From Flavimaribacter sp039888615 (lineage in GTDB: Bacteria; Pseudomonadota; Alphaproteobacteria; Rhizobiales; Rhizobiaceae): a stretch of DNA of 64,000 bases. This document shows, one piece after another, positions 33,810-42,090 of this stretch (position 1 is its first letter; the number at the start of each line of letters is the position of its first letter). The position numbers and the translations under genes are program-made. The notes beneath the pieces were generated by a model that was not told where the DNA came from, ran no database searches, and saw nothing but the letters and a program-made list of their open reading frames with translations. Where the stretch lies: the NCBI GenBank assembly GCA_039888615.1, contig JBDQQS010000001.1. One strand, written 5' to 3'.

Positions 33810-34417
33810 GAAGGAACTACCTCCACCTCCGTTCGATCTCCCCCTTAGCGACCCCGACCTTCTCCTGATGGGCAAAATCGCGATCCTGTGGGGGCAAATT
33901 GATGAGTCTTTCAATTCTTGCCTTCGATTGGTCCTCAAAATCGACAACCGCGTATTTGAAAGCCTTCTCGGGAATCAAATGATAGGCTCTCGAGTCTCCC
34001 ACATGAAGGCTGCAATTCATACGGCCACCGATTCCAGAAACAGAGAGCTGCTATCTGAAATCGTTTCGAAGATGGAGGACGTGCTTCCAAGCCGGAATGC
34101 AGCAATGCATGGATGCTGGGGGCGGTATGTTCTAGATCCTTCCTATAAAAAATTCCGCGTGGGCACCTTCAACCATCAGAAACCCAAAAGCCGTTTTTTT
34201 TGACGATCAGTTACCGAAACTTTACGCCGATCTCGTGGCGATCCTAGGAGTTCTCGCGGAACTTATGATGCGCAGCACCGAACTTAACCCTGAGCCAACG
34301 CAGTTCAGCCAAAATAAGATTTACTTCGCTCCCCAACCTCCAGACGAACGTGCTGCGGGAGTATGGTTTGAGCGAGGCGACAGAGTGCTTCCCGTGCCGT
34401 CCATATCTCCGGGTTGA
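33808..34417 (+). pseudogene. Frameshifted passenger gene with a HEPN-like motif
   Basis: Starts at ATG 33808 and reads 131 codons to a stop at 34201-34203. The stop falls directly after a run of eight T (34194-34201). Removing one T continues the reading with DDQLPKLYADLVAILGVLAEL to 34417, so a one-base slip has probably split a gene of about 200 codons. The first part is helical and contains RNAAMHGCWG, an R-x4-H arrangement as in HEPN ribonucleases. HEPN identity is tentative. A sequencing error in the T run is an alternative. Confidence 0.5.
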
Positions 34418-34502
34418 AAGATGCCAAAATGCGCTCCGCCTCGTCCACCTGATCGCGAGTAACCTTGATCACTATCTTTGCCGGCCTGTCGGCGCGAATC
34501 AT
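34305..34502 (-). CDS. Small passenger protein next to the right terminal repeat
   Basis: 65 residues (MIRADRPAKIVIKVTRDQ...). It looks like a compact alpha/beta protein and reads inward from the right terminal repeat, but no family is recognised. It overlaps antisense the end of the frameshifted plus-strand gene, so one of the two readings may be spurious over 34305-34417. Confidence 0.4.
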   Translation of the reverse strand: MIRADRPAKIVIKVTRDQVDEAERILASFNPEIWTAREALCRLAQTILPQHVRLEVGERSKSYFG

Positions 34503-34517
34503 AGGGTTATTCCCTTT

Positions 34518-34540
34518 GGTACGTCAAGTATATAATTAGG
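34518..34540 (-). repeat. Right terminal inverted repeat of the IS1595-type element
   Basis: 23 bp, exact reverse complement of the left repeat at 31890-31912, followed by the ATATAATT duplication at 34541-34548. Confidence 0.9.
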
Positions 34541-34548
34541 ATATAATT
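34541..34548. repeat. 8-bp target site duplication, right
   Basis: ATATAATT, the same as 31882-31889. Confidence 0.85.
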
Positions 34549-34569
34549 CCTAAAATTGGAATTGTATCT

Positions 34570-34836
34570 ATGACTTTAGACAACTTGAAAGCACATCTAA
34601 ACATAACAGACAACAATGACGACGCCCTGCTTACATCGAAGTTGGGCGCTGCATTGGAATGGATGGCTCTCTATGTCGGTGAAGATGAGCTAGGAAATCC
34701 GCTGGTCATCGAAGCTACACTTCAGCTTGCGGCGACGTTCTATGAACAGCGCGAAGCGATCGGGCCGACCGAACTGCAAGAGGTTCCATTCACCGTCTGG
34801 GAACTGATCGAACCCTTTCGGGTGCGAAGCTTCTAA
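34570..34836 (+). CDS. Head-tail connector protein (gp6-like)
   Basis: 88 residues of the phage gp6 / DNA-packaging connector family: TLDNLKAHLNITDNNDDALLTSKLGAALEWM (given here in part), then AATFYEQREAIGP and the ending TVWELIEPFRVRSF. Forms the ring under the portal. First gene of the second structural block; its upstream region has been cut by the IS1595-type element. The next ATG overlaps its stop. Confidence 0.85.
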   Translation: MTLDNLKAHLNITDNNDDALLTSKLGAALEWMALYVGEDELGNPLVIEATLQLAATFYEQREAIGPTELQEVPFTVWELIEPFRVRSF

Positions 34837-35207
34837 TGGCCAGAACATCCGACCAGCTAGCGCGTCTCAACCGGCGCATGAAAGCGATTCCGGAAAGTGT
34901 CCGGGAGGCGGTGAAACCTGCCCTCGATAAATCAGAGGATGAATTGATCGCGCTCGCAAAGCAGTTCGTGGCTGTCGATCGTGGCGACCTGAAAGACAGC
35001 ATCGAAGGTAACCACGGTGATCATGAACTGGAACGGGTGATTTCTGCCGGTAGCGAAGACGCCTTTCATGCATGGTGGGTTGAGAAAGGCACTTCTGAAA
35101 TGGAGGCCCAGCCCTATTTCTTTCCAGCTTACAGGCTCCTGAAAAAGCGCATTGCCGGGCGCATCAAACGGGCTGTCGGCAAGGCTGTGAGGGAATACCA
35201 TGCTTGA
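34836..35207 (+). CDS. HK97-gp10 family protein
   Basis: 123 residues. HK97 gp10-type neck/tail component with the typical N-terminal helix (LARLNRRMKAIPESVREAVKPAL), VDRGDLKDSI, and the closing HAWWVEKGTSEMEAQPYFFPAYR. It probably links the neck to the tail terminator. Overlaps both neighbours, so the block 34570-37886 is one tightly packed operon. Confidence 0.87.
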   Translation: MARTSDQLARLNRRMKAIPESVREAVKPALDKSEDELIALAKQFVAVDRGDLKDSIEGNHGDHELERVISAGSEDAFHAWWVEKGTSEMEAQPYFFPAYRLLKKRIAGRIKRAVGKAVREYHA

Positions 35208-35610
35208 ATCGTCCCTTGCCCTTCAGAAGGGCATCCGCGCCGCCCTTGTCGCCGACGCTGGCGTTACGGATCTTGTAACGGCAACCAGCATCTTTGACGG
35301 CAGAACGCGCCCTGAAAACTTCCCTTGTGTGATCATGGGCGAAGGCCAGACCGTGCTTGAAGCGATCACCTACGCCCGCAAGCATGTCCGGGTATATCTC
35401 GACGCCCATATCTGGACAAAGGAAGCTGGCCTTCATGACGTCAAGACGATCGCCGGTGCCGTCTCAACCGCCCTTGCCCTGTCACCCGCCATTGATGACC
35501 ACGCCCTTGTCGATTTCATGGTGACCGGAACCCGGTTCATGCGCGATCCCAAAGAGGAATACGGCCACGCGATCATCTCCATTGAAGCGCTGATTCAGGT
35601 GGCGTCATGA
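35200..35610 (+). CDS. DUF3168 tail completion protein
   Basis: 136 residues with DUF3168 features: LALQKGIRAALVADAGVTDLV at the N-terminus, RTRPENFPCVIMGEG, VRVYLDAHIWTKEAGL and the C-terminal RFMRDPKEEYGHAIISIEALI. This family caps the tail shaft and joins it to the head. Overlaps the genes on both sides by a few bases. Confidence 0.86.
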   Translation: MLESSLALQKGIRAALVADAGVTDLVTATSIFDGRTRPENFPCVIMGEGQTVLEAITYARKHVRVYLDAHIWTKEAGLHDVKTIAGAVSTALALSPAIDDHALVDFMVTGTRFMRDPKEEYGHAIISIEALIQVAS

Positions 35611-35924
35611 TCCAGTCCGGCAAACTCGACAAAACAATCGTGCTTCAGCGTGAGACCGAAACTGTTGATGCCTTCGGTCAGAAGACTTCCACCTGGGCGG
35701 AAATTGACACCGTGCGGGCTGGCCTGCGGGAGCGCACCACGCGCGAATTCATGCAGCCCTTTGGCGAGAATGAAACCGGCGTGCTGGTATTCAAGATTCG
35801 CTATCTCGGCGGCCTGACAACCGATGATCGGGTGATCTTCGACGGCGATGCTTTCAACATCAAGGAAATTGCCGAGATAGGCCGCCGCCGTGGCTTGCTT
35901 TTGCGTTGTGAGGCAACCCAATGA
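35607..35924 (+). CDS. Phage head closure / head-tail adaptor protein
   Basis: 105 residues of the SPP1 gp16-like head-tail joining family: GKLDKTIVLQRETETVDAFGQ, TWAEIDTVRAGLRERT, and the barrel strands FKIRYLGGLTTDDRVIFDG, NIKEIAEIGRRRGLLLRCE. It stops DNA leak from the filled head. Unlike the usual order, it follows rather than precedes the DUF3168 gene. Confidence 0.86.
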   Translation: MIQSGKLDKTIVLQRETETVDAFGQKTSTWAEIDTVRAGLRERTTREFMQPFGENETGVLVFKIRYLGGLTTDDRVIFDGDAFNIKEIAEIGRRRGLLLRCEATQ

Positions 35925-36316
35925 AAGGTGCGAAACCACAGTTGCGCACTGATCGGGCGGCGCTCGCATCGGTCCCGCGCCCGCCTGCATGGCTCGCCAA
36001 GGATGCTAAAGCGGAGTGGAGGCGGACAATGCCGTTGTTGGTCGAGCGACGCATCTTGACCGACGCGGACCTTGGAACGCTCGAAAGCTATTGCACCGCG
36101 GTAGCCCGGATTCGTGAGGCCGAAAGAACGATCGCCAATGAGGGTTCAACCTACATGTCGACGAGTGGTCCGAAGCGACACCCCGCCGTCACTATCCAAG
36201 ATGCAGCGATGAAAACGGCGCGCCTATGCGCCGCCGAACTTGGACTGACACCTGTTAGCCGATCGCGCCCGACAATCCGAGACGACGAAGACGATGCTGA
36301 TTCCCTCTTGGATTGA
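35921..36316 (+). CDS. Terminase small subunit (P27 family)
   Basis: 131 residues. P27 features: RPPAWLAKDAKAEWRRTMPLLVERRILTDADL (in part), YCTAVARIREAERTI, and KRHPAVTIQDAAMKTARLCAAELGLTP. Recognises packaging DNA and loads TerL. Overlaps the TerL gene by 23 bp. That the small and large terminase genes come after the connectors is unusual. Confidence 0.88.
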   Translation: MKGAKPQLRTDRAALASVPRPPAWLAKDAKAEWRRTMPLLVERRILTDADLGTLESYCTAVARIREAERTIANEGSTYMSTSGPKRHPAVTIQDAAMKTARLCAAELGLTPVSRSRPTIRDDEDDADSLLD

Positions 36317-37886
36317 TGACGGCTCCCCGATCGAAGACACCTTTGGCGATGGCGAGCGCGCCGTGCAGTGGCTGCGGAAACTAAAGCATCCGAAGAATCC
36401 AGCTAGTGGCCATGCCTTTCAATTGGATTTCTGGCAAGAGCGGATCATTCGCAAATTGTATGGCCACCGACACCCGGACGGTTCCCGCATCGTGCGTCGG
36501 CTTGTGTTGCTTCTCCCACGTGGTAACCGAAAGACTTCCCTGTGTGCGGCAATCACGCTCTTGCACCTCATGGGACCGGAAAGGCAACCGGGTAACCTGA
36601 TCGTGTCGGCGGCGGCGGCGCATGAACAGTCTCGCGAGCTTTTCAACGAAGCTGCCCTGATCGTGCAGAATGACATTCGAATGTCGAAGCATCTGACAGT
36701 CAGGGATTACACATCCTCTATCAGCTTCCATGATCAACGGTCACGATACATGGCCGTTGCCTCAGATGGCAAAGTCCAGCACGGAAAAACACCTAACGTG
36801 GTGATCGCCGACGAACTGCATGCATGGGAAGGCAGCGCCGGACAGCGCCAATGGGAAGCGCTCGACAGCTCGCTTGTCAAGGTTCCGGGCACGCTATTGA
36901 TTGTCGCAAGCACGTCCGGCAGGGGGCAAGAAAATCTTGCCTATAAGACGGTCGACTATGCGGTGAAGGTCCAAAAGGGCGAAATCGAGGATCCGGCCAC
37001 CTTGCCAGTGATCTACATGGCCGAAAAAGGCGATGACTGGAAATCTGAAAAGCTTTGGAATGCGGTAAATCCCGGCATGAAGCATGGCTATCCGGACCTT
37101 GCCAGCTACCGCGACAAGGCCAAAAAGGCGATCGTTTCACCTGCCGATCGTGACAGCTTCCTGCAATACAATCTCAATGCCTGGCTTGACCATAGCGCCA
37201 GCCCGTTTGTCGAGATGAGCGTCTACGACAAAGGCAATGCGCCGATCGATGACAAAGCCCTTGCCGATCGCCCTTGCTGGCTTGGCGTCGACCTTTCGAG
37301 CACAACAGATTTAACCGCCATTGTCGCCGCCTTCCCAGACGAAGAGGAAGGTTACATCGTCAAGCCATGGTTCTTTTGTCCTGCCGACAATCTGCGGGCG
37401 CGTGCTGATCGCGATGGCGTCCCGTATGTCCGTTGGTCCGAAGAAGGTTTCATCGAACCAACGCCCGGTAATGTTGTTGATTTCCGCCATATCGAAGCGG
37501 TGATCCGTGATCTTTGCCGTAGATACGACGTTCGCGAAATCGCATTCGATCCGCACCTTGCCCGCGTCATGATCGGCAATCTACTCGATGACGGATACCC
37601 TGCCGTTGAAATGAGACAAGGCTGGGTCACCATGGCGCCAGCCGTCAAAGAGCTTGAACGCGCAATCATCGCCGGACGCCTTCAGCATGGCGGACACCCT
37701 GTTTTGCGGTGGAACTTCGAGAACATCGCAACCGAGACCGACAAGGCCGGGAATAAGAGTTTCCATAAAGGCAAATCGCGCGATCGCATCGACGGCGCGC
37801 AAGCATGCGCAATGGCAGTCGGGCGCGCCTCAACTGGCGACACGGGCAAATCGGTCTACGAAGGCCACGGAATCACATTCATTTAG
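36294..37886 (+). CDS. Terminase large subunit
   Basis: 530-residue packaging motor. ATPase part: LLLPRGNRKTSLCAAI (degenerate Walker A, about 69-84), NVVIADELHAWEG (Walker B with Asp-Glu) and IVASTSGRG. Nuclease part: LGVDLSSTTDLTAIVAAFPD (first acidic residue), EIAFDPHLARVMI and the C-terminal KSRDRIDGAQACAMAVGRA with the final catalytic Asp. Length and motifs are complete. The overlap with TerS makes its ATG at 36294 plausible. Confidence 0.93.
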   Translation: MLIPSWIDDGSPIEDTFGDGERAVQWLRKLKHPKNPASGHAFQLDFWQERIIRKLYGHRHPDGSRIVRRLVLLLPRGNRKTSLCAAITLLHLMGPERQPGNLIVSAAAAHEQSRELFNEAALIVQNDIRMSKHLTVRDYTSSISFHDQRSRYMAVASDGKVQHGKTPNVVIADELHAWEGSAGQRQWEALDSSLVKVPGTLLIVASTSGRGQENLAYKTVDYAVKVQKGEIEDPATLPVIYMAEKGDDWKSEKLWNAVNPGMKHGYPDLASYRDKAKKAIVSPADRDSFLQYNLNAWLDHSASPFVEMSVYDKGNAPIDDKALADRPCWLGVDLSSTTDLTAIVAAFPDEEEGYIVKPWFFCPADNLRARADRDGVPYVRWSEEGFIEPTPGNVVDFRHIEAVIRDLCRRYDVREIAFDPHLARVMIGNLLDDGYPAVEMRQGWVTMAPAVKELERAIIAGRLQHGGHPVLRWNFENIATETDKAGNKSFHKGKSRDRIDGAQACAMAVGRASTGDTGKSVYEGHGITFI

Positions 37887-37897
37887 GAGTATCTAAT

Positions 37898-39841
37898 ATG
37901 GCCGACGACACAGAAAAATTGATCGTAAAGCTTGAGGCGCGAATTCGCGATTTCGAAAAGAATTTCGACAAAGCACAAAGAACCGCCAACAAGAATTTTG
38001 CAGCTATCGAACGGCGCGCTGACACAAACGCCCGCCGTCTACAGGCAACCATGTCCAAGGCGGCATTGGGTGTGCAAAGCGCGTTCAAAGGTATTGCCCT
38101 TGGCGCGATCGGCGGCGGTTCGCTGGTCGGTCTGACAAGGCAGGTCACGGATACCATTTCCGAACTTTCGCAAATGGGTAAAGTTATGGACCGCATCGGA
38201 TTGAACGCCAAGGCGTTTCAGGAACTACAATTCGGTTTTCAGTTGGCTGGCGTCTCACAATCGGAATTCGTGCGAGGAATGGAGGCGTTCGCAAAGCGCC
38301 TTGGCGAGGCATCCATGGGCACTGGTGTCCTGTCGGATATTCTCGAAGCAAATGGCGTGTCTATAAAAAATCAGGCAGGGGAGTTCAAAAGTACGGAAGC
38401 CTTGCTTCGCGAATATGCCGAACTGATCCGCAATGCCGGTTCTGAGCAAGAGATGATGACGCTCGCCACAAATGCCTTTGGCAGGGGCGGCGCGAGTTTC
38501 GTCAACGCTTTGAAGAATGGCGAGCAGGGTCTAGTCGCCATGGAGAAAGCCACCGCCGACGCGGGCGGCACGATCGATGAGGAACTAATCAGAAAGGCCG
38601 AAATTCTCGATGACAAATGGGCATCGGCTTGGCGAGGTTTCGAGGTCAACGCCAAGTCCGCGATCGTGTCCGTCGTCGATAGCTTCGATAGTTTGGAATC
38701 GAAGCTTGGAAATTTCGGCAACAACAAATTCTTCAAATGGCTCGCGGAACGGACGGGTGCGAGTGACGCTGTATTCGTTCCCGGCGAAGGTGTCTATCAA
38801 CCGGGCGATGAGCTATCGGCAAATGGCAGGGTTGCACAAGCGTTCTCCGGACAGCAGCAACAGGCCGACAAAGAACTGGTCGCAGCTCTTAAGCAGCGAT
38901 ACGGCGAAGCCCTCGACACTGCAAAGCAAACAGTCCTGCCGACCACTGGTGAGGGCGGTTCTAAGAATGATGCTGCAAAGGCTGCGCTCAAACTTGCCGA
39001 AGACTACGCCAACATCCTTGAAGGTGGTCGGCAGTTCGTCGCCGAACAGCAGCTTGAACAGCAGGCGCTATCCATGACAGCGATGCAGGCCAGCGCCTTG
39101 CGCTTCGAATATGATTTGCTCAATCAGGCCAGACAGCATGGTATCGATTTAAGCCCCGCACAACGTGACGAACTGGCACAACTCGCCCAGGTGATGGCGA
39201 CGGTCGAAAACGCCACCGCCAAAGCTGTACAATCTCAGGAACAGCTTCAGCAGGCTGGCGATTTTTTGAAATCATCGGTTACTGGTGTGTTCTCCGACCT
39301 TGTGACTGGCGCGTCATCCGTTGAGGATTCCTTGGAGCGATTGCTTAATCAGCTTTTAGAAGTGGCGCTTCAAGCCGCGCTTTTGGGCCAAGGACCACTA
39401 GCCGGTCTGACAGGCGGTGGCGGATTGCTTGGCGGTATGTTCTCTGCGATCGGCCTTAGTGGTGGCGGTTACGTCAAAGGGAAGGGAACCTCGACCAGCG
39501 ACAGCATTCCGGCAAGGCTGTCGGATGGCGAGTTTGTCGTGCGCGCCGCCGTCGCAAAGAAACACCGTGGTTTGCTTGAAAACCTCAACGCTGGAAAGCT
39601 ACCGGGATATTCACAGGGCGGTCTAGTGGGTGCGCGACCTCTCACCAGTTCAAGCTTTGGCGGCGGTGGTCAGAACATTCAGATCAACTCACCGATCACC
39701 GTGAACGGATCGGCGGGCACGCCCGAGCAAAACGCAAACCTCGCAAAGCAAATGCGCCGCGAGCTTGAAGGCTCAATGCGTGGCATTGTTACGTCAGAAT
39801 TGCGAGCGCAGATGAGACCGGGCGCGATGCTAGGAAGGTAA
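37898..39841 (+). CDS. Phage tail tape measure protein
   Basis: 647 residues from ATG 37898 (TAGGAG upstream). The N-terminus is coiled coil (IVKLEARIRDFEKNFDKAQR), then an Ala/Gly-rich hydrophobic stretch (about 50-75), more helices, and the usual C-terminal block GTSTSDSIPARLSDGEFVVR followed by GYSQGGLVG. By the rule that tail length follows tape length, the tail would be about 0.1 micrometre. It is the last structural gene; nothing for the tail tip follows. Confidence 0.88.
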   Translation: MADDTEKLIVKLEARIRDFEKNFDKAQRTANKNFAAIERRADTNARRLQATMSKAALGVQSAFKGIALGAIGGGSLVGLTRQVTDTISELSQMGKVMDRIGLNAKAFQELQFGFQLAGVSQSEFVRGMEAFAKRLGEASMGTGVLSDILEANGVSIKNQAGEFKSTEALLREYAELIRNAGSEQEMMTLATNAFGRGGASFVNALKNGEQGLVAMEKATADAGGTIDEELIRKAEILDDKWASAWRGFEVNAKSAIVSVVDSFDSLESKLGNFGNNKFFKWLAERTGASDAVFVPGEGVYQPGDELSANGRVAQAFSGQQQQADKELVAALKQRYGEALDTAKQTVLPTTGEGGSKNDAAKAALKLAEDYANILEGGRQFVAEQQLEQQALSMTAMQASALRFEYDLLNQARQHGIDLSPAQRDELAQLAQVMATVENATAKAVQSQEQLQQAGDFLKSSVTGVFSDLVTGASSVEDSLERLLNQLLEVALQAALLGQGPLAGLTGGGGLLGGMFSAIGLSGGGYVKGKGTSTSDSIPARLSDGEFVVRAAVAKKHRGLLENLNAGKLPGYSQGGLVGARPLTSSSFGGGGQNIQINSPITVNGSAGTPEQNANLAKQMRRELEGSMRGIVTSELRAQMRPGAMLGR

Positions 39842-40002
39842 AAAACCGCCGATCCCGACAGAGGAGAAAACAAAAAGGAAAACGGGACCGACGGCATGGG
39901 TTGTGCTGATTACTATCGCAATCATACCGACATGCCCATCATGCCGACTAAACGAATTATCCCATATACCAAAATGGTATGCAAGCAGCATCAATGAAAC
40001 GA

Positions 40003-40033
40003 AAACCCGCCGGGCTGCCTTCCCGGCGGGTTT
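40003..40033 (+). terminator. Terminator after the structural operon
   Basis: AAACCCGCCGGG pairs perfectly with CCCGGCGGGTTT over 12 bp around a 7-nt loop, followed by CAAATTTTAT. It lies about 160 bp past the tape measure stop. Confidence 0.85.
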
Positions 40034-40121
40034 CAAATTTTATGCGCATACGAGAAAAGTAAGTTAGCGGCTTACCTACGCATGATCTTTATATAAAGAG
40101 GTTTTCAATCAAACACAAGAC

Positions 40122-40780
40122 AAACATGAAAGTTCTTCATGTTTATTTGCGCCGGTCAGGTAAGCTCATACTCGCTCCCTTCGGTCGCTCCCTGCGCGGC
40201 CTTTCAGGCCTTACCCGCGCCTACGGCGCGGAGTGTTATCAATCATTGTTCCGGGACTGTGTTTTGTCAGTTTCAAGTTAGCTCACCAGTATCTTTGTTC
40301 TTATTATGTTCCATCATCTTAGGTTTCTATCCCCCGGTATCAGAACTAAATAAAGTACCACGTCTTTCGACGTGGACTTTAAAGGAAAAGCGTAAAGGCT
40401 AAACCGTTCTGATACCGGGGGATAAGAATCTCTCATCTTGAGGAGAACACAACTTCGATGGCTGGCCTTAGCAGGGCCGATCGTCGGTAGACACCTTAGC
40501 GAGATACTGACCATCTTAATCCGGGCGCTTTCGCGCCACTGTCACGGGTTTCCAGCAAGCTGGAAGCATGCGACCGGGCGGTTGTGTCTTTCCTGACCGG
40601 GGTCGCATAGACAGTTGTCATGGCTGACATTGCTGCCTTTTGAATTTTGGGTTTTGCCGGTCTGGTTGTCGGTCTCGTATTCCGATTTCCGCCAGAGATC
40701 AGGGGCAGGCCACGGAGCTAATCCCGTGTTATTGCAATGATGGGCCTTCTAAGCGCTGATTACAAGAGACTTTTCGCAAT
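40122..40780 (+). ncRNA. Candidate large structured RNA
   Basis: Many strong helices fit one folded RNA: AAACATGAA/TTCATGTTT (40122-40144); GGTAAG/CTTACC (40159-40215) enclosing GGCCT/AGGCC; CGCGCC/GGCGCG (40216-40230); a perfect 19-bp helix (40328-40346 with 40406-40424) enclosing a 13-bp hairpin with a TTTC loop (40351-40381); GGCGC/GCGCC (40524-40537); TTCCAGC/GCTGGAA (40550-40565); ATGCGACC/GGTCGCAT (40568-40608); CACGG/CCGTG and ATTGC/GCAAT near the end. The extent and strand are uncertain. I see no match to tmRNA or RNase P. Size, phage setting and closeness to a tRNA recall GOLLD and ROOL RNAs, but I cannot show homology. Confidence 0.45.
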
Positions 40781-41306
40781 AAATTCAAGCACTTTGTTAA
40801 TTTAGCTTATTCTTTTAGCTCGATTAACAGCTCACAAAAAAGCGCCCGCCTACGTCCCGGTCAACCTAAGAAAGAAAGCACCAGCTTCAAGCACAGACAG
40901 CGCCACAGACGCGCAAGAGGTTTCAGAGTCGCAAGACACCCGCCAATCAGAACGCGCGCCTGTGACCTTTTATGTACGATTTAGCGAAATAGCGAACACC
41001 ATCCCGGATATCCGGTCGCCGATCATGTCCATGATCTACCCGCCGTTGCCGATCGAATTGCGGGCGATCCCGCCGCCATAGCAATTGTTCACAATTACCG
41101 AACAGTGTGTTTCGGTTTTACCAACGACCGATTGCTATAACCGAAGCTGAAACACACGTGAATGACGAAGCCCCACCCGAAACCCAAAGTAAGTCAGAAC
41201 TGACTAACTTATTGATAATAAAGATTATTTAGGAATATTCTTATTGACAGGATGAATTCAAATCAGCGAGAACTAACGTCGTCAACACAACCTGAAAGGA
41301 CGAACA

Positions 41307-41741
41307 ATGACGTCTTCAAAGAAAATCCAACGCCTGATCGAAGCTGGCAGCGAATGCTACCTCCCGGATCACAAGTATGCAGGACTGATCGATATGCTCA
41401 CCGGCAACATCACCGACGACCAGAGGCGCGAGGCCATGGCGGATGCCATGAAGCTCGAACTCGGCGAGCGCTTGAACGTCTGGCCAGCTTCAATCGAACC
41501 GCTCACCGACGAAGAAATAGCCAAGTCCAAGGCGGAGTGTGATGCTCATTTGGCTGAGATTGCGGCCGATCCTACCATTACGGTTGATCCGGAAACCGGA
41601 ATACCATCAAATCAGCTCGATGAAACACCTGAAGAACTAGAGGCGGCCTTGAAGGAATTCCACCAAGGACAGCTTCTTTCAAGTGTACGTGATAGATTGA
41701 ATGGCAGCGCCGGTCTCGGCGATGATGTCAATTACGTGTAG
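41307..41741 (+). CDS. Hypothetical protein of the phage-like element
   Basis: 144 residues, acidic, soluble, mostly helical by composition (MTSSKKIQRLIEAG...). No known motif. The ATG at 41307 has AAAGGA seven bases upstream. It is the first gene after the structured region and is followed 13 bp later by a second small gene. As one of the few non-structural genes, it is a candidate for regulation or DNA metabolism, but nothing in the sequence shows this. Confidence 0.6.
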   Translation: MTSSKKIQRLIEAGSECYLPDHKYAGLIDMLTGNITDDQRREAMADAMKLELGERLNVWPASIEPLTDEEIAKSKAECDAHLAEIAADPTITVDPETGIPSNQLDETPEELEAALKEFHQGQLLSSVRDRLNGSAGLGDDVNYV

Positions 41742-41754
41742 TGAGGTCAGTCAT

Positions 41755-41934
41755 ATGAGTACGAAGCAACTATCGACCGACCCGGCGGTCAGATACACGG
41801 TCGACGAGCACAATATGCTCACAGTCTATTTTGATGGCAAATCAAAGGGACCAACTCAGGTAGGCAATGAGAAGACGCTTGAGTCCTTAGTCCGTGTGAT
41901 GGCAAGCGAAATCGGCTGGAAGAGTACTAATTGA
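41755..41934 (+). CDS. Small hypothetical protein of the phage-like element
   Basis: 59 residues from the ATG at 41755 (GAGG upstream). Beta-strand-rich N-terminal half (VRYTVDEHNMLTVYFDGKS) and a helical end. No family recognised. Cotranscribed with the preceding gene and followed by a strong hairpin. Confidence 0.55.
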   Translation: MSTKQLSTDPAVRYTVDEHNMLTVYFDGKSKGPTQVGNEKTLESLVRVMASEIGWKSTN

Positions 41935-41939
41935 CCTTT

Positions 41940-41974
41940 ATGACGCGTTCGGCTGTCTCAGCCGATCGCGTCAT
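41940..41974 (+). terminator. Hairpin terminator at the right end of the element
   Basis: ATGACGCG plus TCGGCT pair with AGCCGA plus CGCGTCAT, with one T-T mismatch and a GTCTC loop. It begins 6 bp past the last gene of the element. A T-run is missing, so termination is probable rather than certain. Confidence 0.6.
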
Positions 41975-41980
41975 CCACAT

Positions 41981-42031
41981 ATGTAGCAAGTAAATTGCGA
42001 CACAAAATCACTACATATTTGCTACATAATT
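41981..42031. repeat. Putative integrase arm-type sites, right
   Basis: ATGTAGCAA (41981-41989) and TTGCTACAT (within 42019-42031) form an inverted pair 60-110 bp inside attR. The second copy extends to TTGCTACATAATT, nearly the same as 22461-22473 beside attL. Confidence 0.45.
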
Positions 42032-42090
42032 TGAAATGAATATTTATAAAAAGTCAAATAAAACAATAATTTATAAGTTTGTATCTAGAT

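Larger units (their letters stand above)
31890..34540 (+). mobile_element. Complete IS1595-family transposon with passenger genes (2651 bp)
   Basis: Perfect 23-bp terminal inverted repeats flanked by an 8-bp duplication enclose a DDE transposase on the plus strand and several short passenger ORFs to its right. Some IS1595 subgroups are known to carry passengers. It split the short divergent promoter region between the membrane cargo gene and the connector gene; removing it leaves only 54 bp between their starts. Confidence 0.9.
39842..41306. other. Long region without convincing protein genes
   Basis: About 1.46 kb between the tape measure gene and the next small gene. It holds a strong terminator at 40003-40033 and a dense series of stem-loops from about 40120 to 40780, described separately. 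Open frames here are short, lack ribosome sites and overlap the stems. The part from 40840 to 41230 has no clear structure or gene; 41200-41250 is AT-rich and may hold a promoter. Confidence 0.6.

Noticed and set aside
39830..40036. 68-codon minus-strand ORF with hydrophobic sequence after the tape measure gene
   Set aside because: Its start is inside the strong terminator hairpin and it overlaps the tape measure end; no ribosome site.
40122..40780. tmRNA or RNase P RNA as an explanation of the structured region
   Set aside because: No tag-like reading frame, no tRNA-like end, and no GAGGAAAGTCC-type RNase P core were found.
22391..42090. Complete, independent temperate phage
   Set aside because: I could not find repressor, replication, lysis, hub or fibre genes although both ends are in the window.
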